From: DATFJZ01 sp034660495
GTDB lineage: Bacteria > Desulfobacterota > Desulfobacteria > Desulfobacterales > Desulfobacteraceae
Assembly: GCA_034660495.1 (NCBI GenBank)
Contig: JAYEJJ010000241.1
Span: 1 to 35,651, forward strand
Length of the DNA: 35,651 nt
Direction: 5' to 3'
The notes under the pieces were generated by a model, which saw only the letters and a program-made list of their open reading frames with translations, ran no database searches and had not been told where the DNA came from. Made by a program: the position numbers and the translations under genes. This document shows positions 16,818 to 25,220 of the stretch, piece after piece (position 1 is the stretch's first letter; every line of letters starts with the position of its first letter).

Positions 16818-17009
16818 ATGAAAAAAAACAAACGGATAAACTGCCACAACTGCTGTCATTTCTATATCACCTGGGACCCGGATTTTCCCTGCGGATGCAG
16901 GGCCATGGGCTTTAAAGGAAAACAGCTGCCATCCACCACGGTGTTAAGATCCACTGGAAAACCCTGTATGCTTTTTAAAAAAAAGACAAAAAAAACAGAT
17001 ATCCCTTGA
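16818..17009 (+). CDS. Small cysteine-rich conserved protein
   Basis: A 63-residue basic protein with six cysteines: NCHNCCHFYITWDP supplies three, PCGCRAMGFKG two and GKPCMLF one. This pattern suggests a bound metal or Fe-S cluster. I recognise it from memory as a short family seen in Deltaproteobacteria, sometimes misnamed as a uracil-DNA glycosylase; it has no glycosylase motifs. The ATG at 16818 lies directly after the tRNA-Leu terminator and lacks a ribosome binding site, which is odd. It is 33 bases upstream of the ClpX-like gene and may be the first gene of the heme cluster, but a functional link is unproven. Confidence 0.65.
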   Translation: MKKNKRINCHNCCHFYITWDPDFPCGCRAMGFKGKQLPSTTVLRSTGKPCMLFKKKTKKTDIP

Positions 17010-17042
17010 ACAAAATCACTCTATGATTATAATGGAAAAACT

Positions 17043-18785
17043 ATGAATAATATAAATGAAAACAGACCCGATCCAAAAAAAATTGAAAAAGAGCTGGGAG
17101 AATTTTTAAACAAAAAATTCGGGGGAAATGTAAAAATAATCTCCCCTTCCATGCTTCCCCAGGAAGCTCCGATTCACGGAAAAGAAAAAAAATCAGGCAA
17201 AAAAGACCTGATCAATTTCGACATCAGACCCAGGGAGCTGATCTCCTATCTGGATCAGTATATTGTAAAACAGGACAGAGCCAAAACAGTTCTTGCGACC
17301 AAAATCTGTACCCACCTTAACCGTATCAAACTAAGTGACGTCAACAGTGAGTATGAAGGTACCATCACAGGAAACATAAAATCCAACATCCTCATGCTCG
17401 GCCCCACTGGTGTCGGTAAAACCTATCTGATCAAACTGATTGCAAAAAAAATAGGTATCCCCTTTGTCAAGGCAGATGCCACCAAATTTTCAGAAACCGG
17501 GTATGTCGGTGGTGATATTGAAGACCTGGTCAGGGATCTGGTCAAGGAAGCAGACGAAGATATTGAGCTGGCCCAGTGCGGTATTATTTACATAGATGAA
17601 ATCGATAAAATAGCAGCCTCAAACCATTTCAGGGGCTCTGATATTTCCCGGGCCGGTGTTCAAAGGGCCCTTTTAAAACCCATGGAAGACACAGATGTGG
17701 ATCTTAAGGTGCCCCATGACCCTGTCTCAATGATGCAGGAACTTGAGCGCTTCCAGAGAACCGGTAAAAGATCCAAAAAACGGGTAAATACAGCCAATAT
17801 TCTGTTTATTGTCAGTGGCGCATTTTCCGACCTTACAGACATAATAAGCAGGCGGGTCACCACCCAGGCCATGGGGTTTGGCGCCACCCTTTCAAAGTCC
17901 AGTAAAAAGGGAGATCTTCTCAGGCAGCTGAAAGCTGAAGACCTGGTCAATTTCGGATTTGAATCTGAATTTATCGGCAGGCTTCCTGTGAGGTGTTTTC
18001 TGGATGAAATGTCCAGGGATGATCTGTTCCAGATTTTAAGAATGCCCAACAATCCGGTCATACTTGGCAAGCGTCTTGATTTCTCTGCCTACGGCATTCA
18101 TATTCTTTTCACCAGCGAGGCCCTGGAAATATTTGCAGACCAGGCCTTTAAAGAAAATTCCGGGGCTCGGGGAATCGTCAGTGTGGTTGAAAACACGCTG
18201 ATCCCCTTTGAAAAGGAGCTTCCTTCTTCAACCATTTCAAATTTCACGGTTACCCGGAAAGTAGTGGAGAATCCAGAGGCTGAACTTGCTGATATTCTAT
18301 CAGGTAAAAGCATAGAAAAATGGGACCTGCGCTACAATGAAACCTGGAAGGCTGAAAAACACTATATTACAGAATATATACGCAAACACTGGAAAAATCT
18401 CTCAATCAGGCACGGCCTTACCCTGTCAAGGGAGAGAAGCCGGCTGGTAGCCGACTATTTCTGCACCCATGTGACAGAACTTGGAAAAGCAATCAAAAAA
18501 ATAAAATCCTATTATGAATCTGTAAAAAAAATAGAAATCGATTTTTTCAATCACCACGATCTTAATATTGTATTTGAAGAAGATGCTGTGGATTTTCTTA
18601 TTGAGCAGTTCATAAACAACAGTATCACCCAAGATGAACTTATGGCCAAACTGTACAATGATTTTTATGACGGTCTGCACCTTGTTCATAAAAAAACTGA
18701 AAAAAACAGATTCTTTTTATCCAGACAGTCCCTTATAGATCACGAAATATTTTTAAACGACCTTATCAGGAAAGAGATATCATGA
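17043..18785 (+). CDS. Divergent ClpX-like AAA+ ATPase lacking the zinc domain
   Basis: A 580-residue Clp/HslU-type AAA+ protein. Walker A is GPTGVGKT (120-127), the pore loop GYVG is at 153-156, Walker B IIYIDEI is at 181-187, the Arg-finger region EFIGRLPV at 309-316 and sensor-2 GARG at 374-377. MGFGA (277-281) sits where ClpX carries the IGF loop that docks on ClpP, so protease partnership is plausible. Unlike true ClpX it has no four-cysteine zinc domain at the N-terminus. It has a longer second pore region (about 220-250) and a novel C-terminal extension of about 160 residues (420-580). Its stop overlaps the ahbC start by 4 bases, so it is coupled to heme synthesis genes. It could be a dedicated unfoldase; substrate unknown. 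Confidence 0.85.
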   Translation: MNNINENRPDPKKIEKELGEFLNKKFGGNVKIISPSMLPQEAPIHGKEKKSGKKDLINFDIRPRELISYLDQYIVKQDRAKTVLATKICTHLNRIKLSDVNSEYEGTITGNIKSNILMLGPTGVGKTYLIKLIAKKIGIPFVKADATKFSETGYVGGDIEDLVRDLVKEADEDIELAQCGIIYIDEIDKIAASNHFRGSDISRAGVQRALLKPMEDTDVDLKVPHDPVSMMQELERFQRTGKRSKKRVNTANILFIVSGAFSDLTDIISRRVTTQAMGFGATLSKSSKKGDLLRQLKAEDLVNFGFESEFIGRLPVRCFLDEMSRDDLFQILRMPNNPVILGKRLDFSAYGIHILFTSEALEIFADQAFKENSGARGIVSVVENTLIPFEKELPSSTISNFTVTRKVVENPEAELADILSGKSIEKWDLRYNETWKAEKHYITEYIRKHWKNLSIRHGLTLSRERSRLVADYFCTHVTELGKAIKKIKSYYESVKKIEIDFFNHHDLNIVFEEDAVDFLIEQFINNSITQDELMAKLYNDFYDGLHLVHKKTEKNRFFLSRQSLIDHEIFLNDLIRKEIS

Positions 18786-19987
18786 TCGGCATTTCAAAGC
18801 TCTACTGCGCCACTGTTGAACCCTCTGACGCCCTCCGGTACAGCCGGAACTCAAACCAGCTCCCCTCCCATCTGCTTCAGTTTTCCATTGATAAAAAACC
18901 AGTCGTGGTCTGGAATATGACTCGGAGGTGCAATCTGAAATGCGTACACTGCTATGCAAGATCAGAAGACATTTCCTATGACAATGAGCTTAACAGGGAA
19001 GAGAGCTTTAAGATGCTCGATGATCTGGCTGCCTTTGGGGTGCCTGTTGTCCTTTTTTCCGGTGGAGAACCCCTGGTCCATCCTGAACTGGCTGATTATG
19101 CTGAGTACGCTGTAAAAAAAGGGATACGCGCTGTTATATCCACCAACGGCACCCTCATAACAAAGGATAAAGCACATATATTAAAAGAGATCGGCCTTTC
19201 CTATGTGGGTATCAGCCTGGATGGTCTGGAAAGTGTACATGACCGTTTCCGCGGCGTAAAAGGCGCCTTTAAAAAGGCATTACAGGGAATTAGCAACTGC
19301 CAGGAGGCCGGAATAAAGGTCGGGCTGCGGTTCACCATAAACAAAAGAAACGTGTCTGAAATTCCCGGTATATTTGATCTTCTTGAAAAAATGGATATTC
19401 CCAGAGCCTGCTTTTACCATCTTGTGTATTCAGGAAGGGCCTCTGAAATTGCCAAAGAAGATTTGACCCATGGGGAAACCAGAGCCGTACTTGACCTTAT
19501 CATGGACAGGACAAAGGATCTCCACGACAGAAACAAGCCCAAGGAGATTCTCACCGTTGACAACCATGCCGACGGCCCCTATCTCTATCTTAAACTGCTC
19601 AGGGAGGACCCGGACCGGGCCGCTGAAGTTCTTGAACTGCTTCAGATGAATGAGGGGAACAACTCTGGAAGGGGGTTTGGGTGCATATCCTGGGATGGTG
19701 AGGTGTATCCGGATCAGTTCTGGCGACACAGAAGCCTCGGCAATATCAGAGAAAAACCCTTTTCCGAAATATGGACAGATCCTTCCAATGATTTTCTCAT
19801 GAAATTAAAAGAAAAAAAGAAATATATCAAAGGCAGATGCGCAGCCTGCAGATGGCTGGATATCTGCGGCGGCAACTTCAGGGCCCGGGCGGAATCCACG
19901 GCCGGAGACCCCTGGGACAGTGATCCTGCCTGTTTTTTAACCGATGAGGAAATCGCACCCCCCCACAACATTTTAAGATTAAGATAA
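18782..19987 (+). CDS. ahbC: 12,18-didecarboxysiroheme deacetylase, radical SAM (AhbC)
   Basis: Radical SAM enzyme of the siroheme-dependent heme pathway that removes the two acetate side chains of didecarboxysiroheme to give Fe-coproporphyrin III. The opening MIGISKLYCATVEPSDALRY and the cluster motif CNLKCVHC (Cys50, Cys54, Cys57) are characteristic, and a C-terminal auxiliary cluster region has CAACRWLDICGG. At 401 residues it fits AhbC, and its place before hemB and ahbD matches the order known from Desulfovibrio. The close relative NirJ (heme d1) is the alternative, but no nir genes are present. The ATG overlaps the stop of the ClpX-like gene (ATGA). Confidence 0.92.
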   Translation: MIGISKLYCATVEPSDALRYSRNSNQLPSHLLQFSIDKKPVVVWNMTRRCNLKCVHCYARSEDISYDNELNREESFKMLDDLAAFGVPVVLFSGGEPLVHPELADYAEYAVKKGIRAVISTNGTLITKDKAHILKEIGLSYVGISLDGLESVHDRFRGVKGAFKKALQGISNCQEAGIKVGLRFTINKRNVSEIPGIFDLLEKMDIPRACFYHLVYSGRASEIAKEDLTHGETRAVLDLIMDRTKDLHDRNKPKEILTVDNHADGPYLYLKLLREDPDRAAEVLELLQMNEGNNSGRGFGCISWDGEVYPDQFWRHRSLGNIREKPFSEIWTDPSNDFLMKLKEKKKYIKGRCAACRWLDICGGNFRARAESTAGDPWDSDPACFLTDEEIAPPHNILRLR

Positions 19988-19998
19988 AGAGGTAAAAT

Positions 19999-20973
19999 AT
20001 GCTGTTTCCTGACTACAGGGCAAGACGATTAAGGGAAAAGAAACCCTTTAGACGAATGATAAGGGAAACCCGGCTTTGTTCGGATGATTTCATCCTTCCC
20101 CTGTTTGCCGTTGAGGGAAAGGGCGTTAAACAGCCCATAGATGCCATGCCGGGGCAGTTCCAGTTTTCCTGTGATAAACTTCCAGCCATAGCACAAGAGG
20201 CGTTTTCCCTGGGGATACCGGCTGTTATGCTGTTTGGCCTTCCCGATAAAAAAGATCCCTTAGGCACCCGTGCCTATGCAGCCGACGGGATTGTCCAGAA
20301 AGCCGTTAACACTGTTAAGAAAAAAGTGCCTGAAATTGCCGTGCTCACCGATGTATGCCTGTGTCAGTATACAGACCACGGTCACTGCGGCATTGTTGAC
20401 AAGGGAAAAATTGACAATGATGCCACCCTGGATCTGCTTGCCAGAACAGCCCTGTCCCATGCAGAGGCCGGCGCTGACATGGTGGCCCCCTCGGACATGA
20501 TGGACGGCCGGGTGGGAGAAATACGCCAGACTCTGGATGAAAATGATTTCTCACATATTCCCATCATGTCCTATGCAGTTAAATATGCCTCCGCCTTTTA
20601 CGGCCCCTTCCGTCAGGCAGTGGATTCCGCCCCCCGGTTCGGTGACAGAAAAACCTATCAGATGGACCCGGCCAATGCCCTGGAAGCCCTGAGGGAAGCC
20701 ACCCTGGACATTGAAGAGGGGGCTGATATCATCATGGTCAAACCGGCCCTGTCCTATCTGGATATCATTCATACGTTGAGAAATGAAATTGACATGCCCA
20801 TGGCCGCCTATAATGTCAGTGGAGAATATGCCATCGCAAAGGCCGGCGGTCTGATGGGATGGGTGGATGCTGCAACGCTTATTATGGAAATGCTGCTGTC
20901 CATCAAACGGGCAGGAGCGGACATGATCCTGACCTACGCTGCCATTGAAGCGGCAAAGGAGTTGAACCGATAA
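19999..20973 (+). CDS. hemB: Delta-aminolevulinic acid dehydratase (porphobilinogen synthase)
   Basis: Condenses two molecules of 5-aminolevulinate to porphobilinogen, the first pyrrole of all tetrapyrroles. The zinc-binding cysteines are present (Cys120, Cys122, Cys130 in DVCLCQYTDHGHCG), so this is a Zn-type enzyme. The Schiff-base lysines are Lys195 in SYAVKYASAFYGPF and Lys248 in IIMVKPALSYLD. Length is 324. It is 11 bases after ahbC and its stop overlaps the ahbD start by one base (TAATG), placing an early pathway step between two late ones. Confidence 0.97.
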   Translation: MLFPDYRARRLREKKPFRRMIRETRLCSDDFILPLFAVEGKGVKQPIDAMPGQFQFSCDKLPAIAQEAFSLGIPAVMLFGLPDKKDPLGTRAYAADGIVQKAVNTVKKKVPEIAVLTDVCLCQYTDHGHCGIVDKGKIDNDATLDLLARTALSHAEAGADMVAPSDMMDGRVGEIRQTLDENDFSHIPIMSYAVKYASAFYGPFRQAVDSAPRFGDRKTYQMDPANALEALREATLDIEEGADIIMVKPALSYLDIIHTLRNEIDMPMAAYNVSGEYAIAKAGGLMGWVDAATLIMEMLLSIKRAGADMILTYAAIEAAKELNR

Positions 20974-22073
20974 TGCATTCCACATCCCCCCATTCCGGAA
21001 AAAAACAGTCTTCAGATCCCAAAGGCAAACATAACACCCTGCGCCTGGTGGCCTGGGAAGTCACCCGGCGCTGCAATCTGTCATGCATCCACTGCAGGGC
21101 TGCAGCTGAAGATCATCCCTATGACAATGAACTGGACACCCGGGCCTCCTTGAGGCTTCTTGACCAGATCAGAGAAACCGGAGCTCCCATTATCATCCTG
21201 ACCGGAGGGGAGCCCCTGCTGAGAAAGGATATATTTGAAATTGCCGCCCACGGCACCGCTATTGGCCTGAAAATGGTTATGGCGCCCAACGGCACATTGA
21301 TTACCCGGGAAAATGCAGAAAAAATGAAAGATTCCGGGATTCAGCGGATCAGCATCAGCCTGGATGGTGCCACAAAAGCAAGCCATGACAGTTTCCGGGG
21401 CTTTAATGGTGCCTATGAGGGTGCCATGAACGGTATAAAAATGGCAAAGTCAGCCGGCCTGGAATTTCAGATCAACACCACTATCACCAAAAACAATCTA
21501 ACAGAAATTCCAAAAATTCTGTCCCTGGCCGAGGAAATCGGTGCCGTGGCCCATCATATCTTCCTTCTTGTTCCCACGGGCAGGGGAAAATACATTGTGG
21601 ATCAGGAAATCAATGCGGCAGAATATGAAAACACCCTGAACTGGTTTTACGACCAGAAAAAAAAGACAAATCTGCAGTTGAAAGCCACCTGTGCCCCTCA
21701 CTATTACAGGATACTCAGGCAGAGGGCCAGACAGGACAATGAAAAGGTCACCTTTGAGACCCATGGCCTGGATGCCGTTACCAGGGGCTGCCTGGCCGGA
21801 ACCGGGTTCTGTTTTGTCTCCCACATCGGTAAAGTACAGACCTGCGGGTTCCTGGATGTGGAATGCGGGGATATCACCACAACCAGTTTCAAGGATGTCT
21901 GGGACAATTCAGAGGTTTTCACCACCCTTAGAAATTTCAAAAACCTCAAGGGCAAATGCGGCATCTGCGAATATGTAAATGTATGCGGGGGCTGCAGGGC
22001 AAGGGCTTACGAAGCCACCGGCGATTATCTGGCCGAAGAACCGCTTTGCACCTATCAGCCCGGGCGATCTTAA
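20973..22073 (+). CDS. ahbD: Heme synthase, radical SAM (AhbD)
   Basis: Catalyses the last step of the siroheme-dependent route, oxidative decarboxylation of the two propionates of Fe-coproporphyrin III to the vinyl groups of heme b. The radical SAM cluster motif is CNLSCIHC (Cys34, Cys38, Cys41), GGEPLLRKD is the SAM-binding turn, and a C-terminal auxiliary cluster motif reads CGICEYVNVCGGCRARAY. Length is 366. Together with ahbC and hemB it shows the organism makes heme without coproporphyrinogen or protoporphyrin IX. ahbA, ahbB and siroheme synthase genes are not in the window. Its TAA overlaps the stop of the convergent pfp gene. Confidence 0.93.
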   Translation: MHSTSPHSGKKQSSDPKGKHNTLRLVAWEVTRRCNLSCIHCRAAAEDHPYDNELDTRASLRLLDQIRETGAPIIILTGGEPLLRKDIFEIAAHGTAIGLKMVMAPNGTLITRENAEKMKDSGIQRISISLDGATKASHDSFRGFNGAYEGAMNGIKMAKSAGLEFQINTTITKNNLTEIPKILSLAEEIGAVAHHIFLLVPTGRGKYIVDQEINAAEYENTLNWFYDQKKKTNLQLKATCAPHYYRILRQRARQDNEKVTFETHGLDAVTRGCLAGTGFCFVSHIGKVQTCGFLDVECGDITTTSFKDVWDNSEVFTTLRNFKNLKGKCGICEYVNVCGGCRARAYEATGDYLAEEPLCTYQPGRS

Positions 22074-24157
22074 ATGGAATTAAGGGTTAGCGTGATTGGC
22101 CGGTCCTCTTCACTGGATCCAGTAAAACGGATCGGTCCGGGCAGTCTGTACCTGTCGCCGCCGGGCTCGGCGGCCATCCATTTATCCCTCATGGCCTTTG
22201 CCACTCTAAAGGCATTGGACTTTGTATCCACAATGCTTTTTTCAATGACCAGGGCAAGCTTCCCCTTTCTCTCCTCAAGGCGCATCAGCTTTGCAATGGG
22301 CACGCCCATGGGTTCCCATGTTGTAAAGCTGTGCTCCAGGTTTTTGATTACTGCCATCTGGCCGGTCCCATTGTTGGCAATCAGGCTGAAGGCAGTCCAT
22401 CCAAGATTATAGGTATAATTGCAGTCAAACTGGGTGGGGTCATTTCCACGGCCGTCATACCCGTAAAAATGGGCCTGGGTTTTAAATTTAGGGGTTGATT
22501 TTTTGAATATGGTGAGCGCTGCGTCAGGCACCTCATCCTGCTCTGATATGAGCCGGCTTTCAATAAGGGCAAGCTTTAAGGTTTTTTTTGAAATTATGGA
22601 CGGTTTTACCAGAAAATAAGGATCTTTTTTATAGTTTTTAAACAGGGCATCACCAAACCGGTCAGGGTCCAGCCCGCTGTCTTCAAATATTTTTTTACAA
22701 TACCCCTGTTCTATGCCGATCTTGTACTCTCCCTTTTCCTTTAAAATATCCAGATATTCCTTTACCATGTCAAGGATGATCTTTTCTGTCTTTACAAGGG
22801 AAAACTGAAAATTGCCATGGGTGTCCCTTTCCATCAGCAGTCCTTCCTGGAAAAAAGGAGGAAGATCGTTAAACAGCTCATCATCCCTAAGATTCCATAT
22901 CGGGGATGCCCCTTTTTCACTGATTCCCCTGGAGTACCGTCTCAGATAATCCAGTTTGGATTCCAGGGTATTAAATGCTGTATGGAAATCATCATCATGG
23001 GTATAATTATAATCTGCGATAATGGTATTGAGTTTAATGATAAAAATCTGAATTTCATTGATAAATTCAAGCACCCCTTCCGGGATAATCATCACCCCGT
23101 AATTTTTGCCGTGGGCCGCTCTTTTCATAATGGTATTGCATATGAGGCGTGACAGGTGCCGCAGGGTCATGCCGTAAGCGGTGTAATCCACCTCCCCTTT
23201 TTCAGCTGCTTTGGCCAGCCTTTCCTTATCCACATAATCGGCAAGGTCTTCACCGATCAGGGTGAAGTTGGCATGGGTCTGAAGAAAGGCCTCAAGGGCC
23301 AGGTGGCTGGCCACCCGCCCCATGACCTTGCAGACATGCCAGTATTTTACATCTGAGCTGGCATCGGTACAGAGATTACTGATGTTCTGGGCAAAGGACC
23401 TTGCCGCCGTATGGAACCCAAAGGAAATGGCACAGAGCACGTCTCCGGACTCGGTTTTGACCTGAATATCACCGTCAATGGTTTTGGGGATGCCAATGAC
23501 CTGAATCCCGTCCTGCTTGAGTTCCTGAGCCAGAAAGGCCGCATTGGTATTGGAATCATCGCCGCCCACGATTACAAGGGCATCCAGATTAAGGAGTCTG
23601 CAGGTCTCCCTGGACAATTTCATTTTTTCATCAGAATCTATCTTGGTTCTGCCGGTTTTAATCATGGTAAACCCGCCAAGATTCCTGTAGGTATCCACCA
23701 GGCTTTCTGTGATTTCAACATACCTGTTTTCCAGAATGCCGTCAGGCCCCAGGATAAACCCCAAAAGTCTTGAATCGGGATTGGCTCTTTTGGCGGCATC
23801 AAATATTCCTGCAATCACATTGTGTCCCCCTGGCGCAGGACCTCCTGAAAAGACAATGCCAATATTTCGCTGTTTAAAATACCCGTTTTTTTTCTCTGTA
23901 TCTGATTCTCTGCCGGCCACGATACGGCATACATGATTGTGAACAATATCGGGAAGTACTTTTGCCGCTTCCCGATCCGTTGCAAAGGTGTACTGGGGCT
24001 GTTCTTCCAGCACTGTAAATTTTTCAGAAAAAACCTGACATTTTTTTGGAAAAAAAGATCTTCGCTCAAGCACTTCCTTGTTCACATCTGCTATAACACT
24101 TTCAGTTTTTGAATGATTTAAAAGCGTTTCAACGTCTATTCTTCTGGCTGATTCCAT
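22070..24157 (-). CDS. Pyrophosphate-dependent 6-phosphofructokinase, long type
   Basis: Reversibly phosphorylates fructose-6-phosphate using pyrophosphate. GGDDSNTN (about residue 198) carries the aspartate that marks PPi rather than ATP specificity, and PKTIDGD (about 224-230) and the MGRVASHLALE segment are the catalytic and sugar-binding blocks. At 695 residues it belongs to the long PFP group (plant and spirochaete-like), with extra C-terminal sequence. I start at the ATG at 24157 (MESARRIDVE) because GGAG lies 9 bases upstream; an ATG five codons earlier has no such site. It follows the diguanylate cyclase gene closely, and its end overlaps the ahbD stop. It complements gap, tpiA and eno in the window. 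Confidence 0.93.
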   Translation of the reverse strand: MESARRIDVETLLNHSKTESVIADVNKEVLERRSFFPKKCQVFSEKFTVLEEQPQYTFATDREAAKVLPDIVHNHVCRIVAGRESDTEKKNGYFKQRNIGIVFSGGPAPGGHNVIAGIFDAAKRANPDSRLLGFILGPDGILENRYVEITESLVDTYRNLGGFTMIKTGRTKIDSDEKMKLSRETCRLLNLDALVIVGGDDSNTNAAFLAQELKQDGIQVIGIPKTIDGDIQVKTESGDVLCAISFGFHTAARSFAQNISNLCTDASSDVKYWHVCKVMGRVASHLALEAFLQTHANFTLIGEDLADYVDKERLAKAAEKGEVDYTAYGMTLRHLSRLICNTIMKRAAHGKNYGVMIIPEGVLEFINEIQIFIIKLNTIIADYNYTHDDDFHTAFNTLESKLDYLRRYSRGISEKGASPIWNLRDDELFNDLPPFFQEGLLMERDTHGNFQFSLVKTEKIILDMVKEYLDILKEKGEYKIGIEQGYCKKIFEDSGLDPDRFGDALFKNYKKDPYFLVKPSIISKKTLKLALIESRLISEQDEVPDAALTIFKKSTPKFKTQAHFYGYDGRGNDPTQFDCNYTYNLGWTAFSLIANNGTGQMAVIKNLEHSFTTWEPMGVPIAKLMRLEERKGKLALVIEKSIVDTKSNAFRVAKAMRDKWMAAEPGGDRYRLPGPIRFTGSSEEDRPITLTLNSI

Positions 24158-24174
24158 GGCATAAATCTCCATTT

Positions 24175-25170
24175 CTATAGTCTTACCACTCTGTTTCTTC
24201 CGCCCTCTTTAGCCTGATACACAGCACTATCAGCACGATTAAACAAATCCAGGTGGGATGCATCCTCCTGTTTAACTTCAGAGGCACCAATACTTACCGT
24301 AACCCTTACAATGTCTTCCCGGTATATAAATTCAATCCGTTCAATGGTCTGCCGGATTTTTTCAGCAACATGTTCTGCCCCTTTTCCATCTGTCCCGGGC
24401 ATGATGACCACAAATTCCTCTCCCCCGTACCTGGCAAGCATGTCGTTTGTTCTGAGAAGGGGACCAGTTCTTTTTATAATTTCCTTAAGACAGCTGTCCC
24501 CAATGGAATGCCCATACTTATCATTAATTTTTTTAAAATGATCGGCATCCATTTCCAGAAGGGAAAAAACAGTGCCATACCTTAAAAATCGTTCCATTTC
24601 CTCTTTGATTTTCCTGTCATAGGCCCTTCTGTTGAACGCCTTTGTAAGAGGATCATGATTCAGCTGGGTTTCCAGATCTTCTGCATGCTTGGTGGCATCT
24701 TCCAGTTCCTGTTTCAACTTGAAAAAACCGGACTGAAAAGAAGACACATTTGTCTGAACAGCCTTTTGAACAGCCTGGTCCTTGGCTGTCTTTTTTTTCA
24801 AAGCCTCCTCAATATGGGTCAGTCGTCCGGAAACGGCTGCCTTAAGGTCTTCAAGGTCTCTGGCAAGATCAACACTGGTTTTCATCTCTTTAAGCTCGAC
24901 TTTTAAAAGAGATTTAAACCCGCTGCTGGACTGCATGGCATCCTGGGTTTTCTTCAGGGACCGGTCAAGACCTGTTTCTATTTCAAGGATTTTTTTTACT
25001 ATTTCCTTTAAAAACCGGGCAATTATTTCTCGATCGTTTGTCACCTCTGAAAGGTAGTGATGTAGAAGAGCAAACAGATCATCCCTGGATATGCTCAATG
25101 CCCTTAAATCACCGGCTGAAGATATTCTGCTGCCTATTTTGTTTAATTTTTCAATATACAGTGTTCCCAT
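24175..25170 (-). CDS. GGDEF diguanylate cyclase, C-terminal part of a frameshifted protein
   Basis: This part holds a coiled-coil-rich region (about residues 30-170) and a complete GGDEF domain that makes cyclic di-GMP from two GTP. The active-site motif is RYGGEEFVVIMPG, and the inhibitory RxxD (RTND) lies five residues ahead, so product inhibition is expected. No membrane helix is present. The ATG at 25170 has no ribosome binding site. The open frame continues upstream without another start codon to 25347, reading sensible protein (PSFFEGIFTSSQTGEKNLKN). It matches the missing end of the N-terminal gene at 25221-25595 if ribosomes or polymerase shift at the A10 run. The full product would be about 473 residues. 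pfp follows. Confidence 0.9.
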   Translation of the reverse strand: MGTLYIEKLNKIGSRISSAGDLRALSISRDDLFALLHHYLSEVTNDREIIARFLKEIVKKILEIETGLDRSLKKTQDAMQSSSGFKSLLKVELKEMKTSVDLARDLEDLKAAVSGRLTHIEEALKKKTAKDQAVQKAVQTNVSSFQSGFFKLKQELEDATKHAEDLETQLNHDPLTKAFNRRAYDRKIKEEMERFLRYGTVFSLLEMDADHFKKINDKYGHSIGDSCLKEIIKRTGPLLRTNDMLARYGGEEFVVIMPGTDGKGAEHVAEKIRQTIERIEFIYREDIVRVTVSIGASEVKQEDASHLDLFNRADSAVYQAKEGGRNRVVRL

Positions 25171-25220
25171 GGTAGCTTTCAGGGAATTGACAATATCTTC
25201 ATACCCCTGTTTAAAATTTT

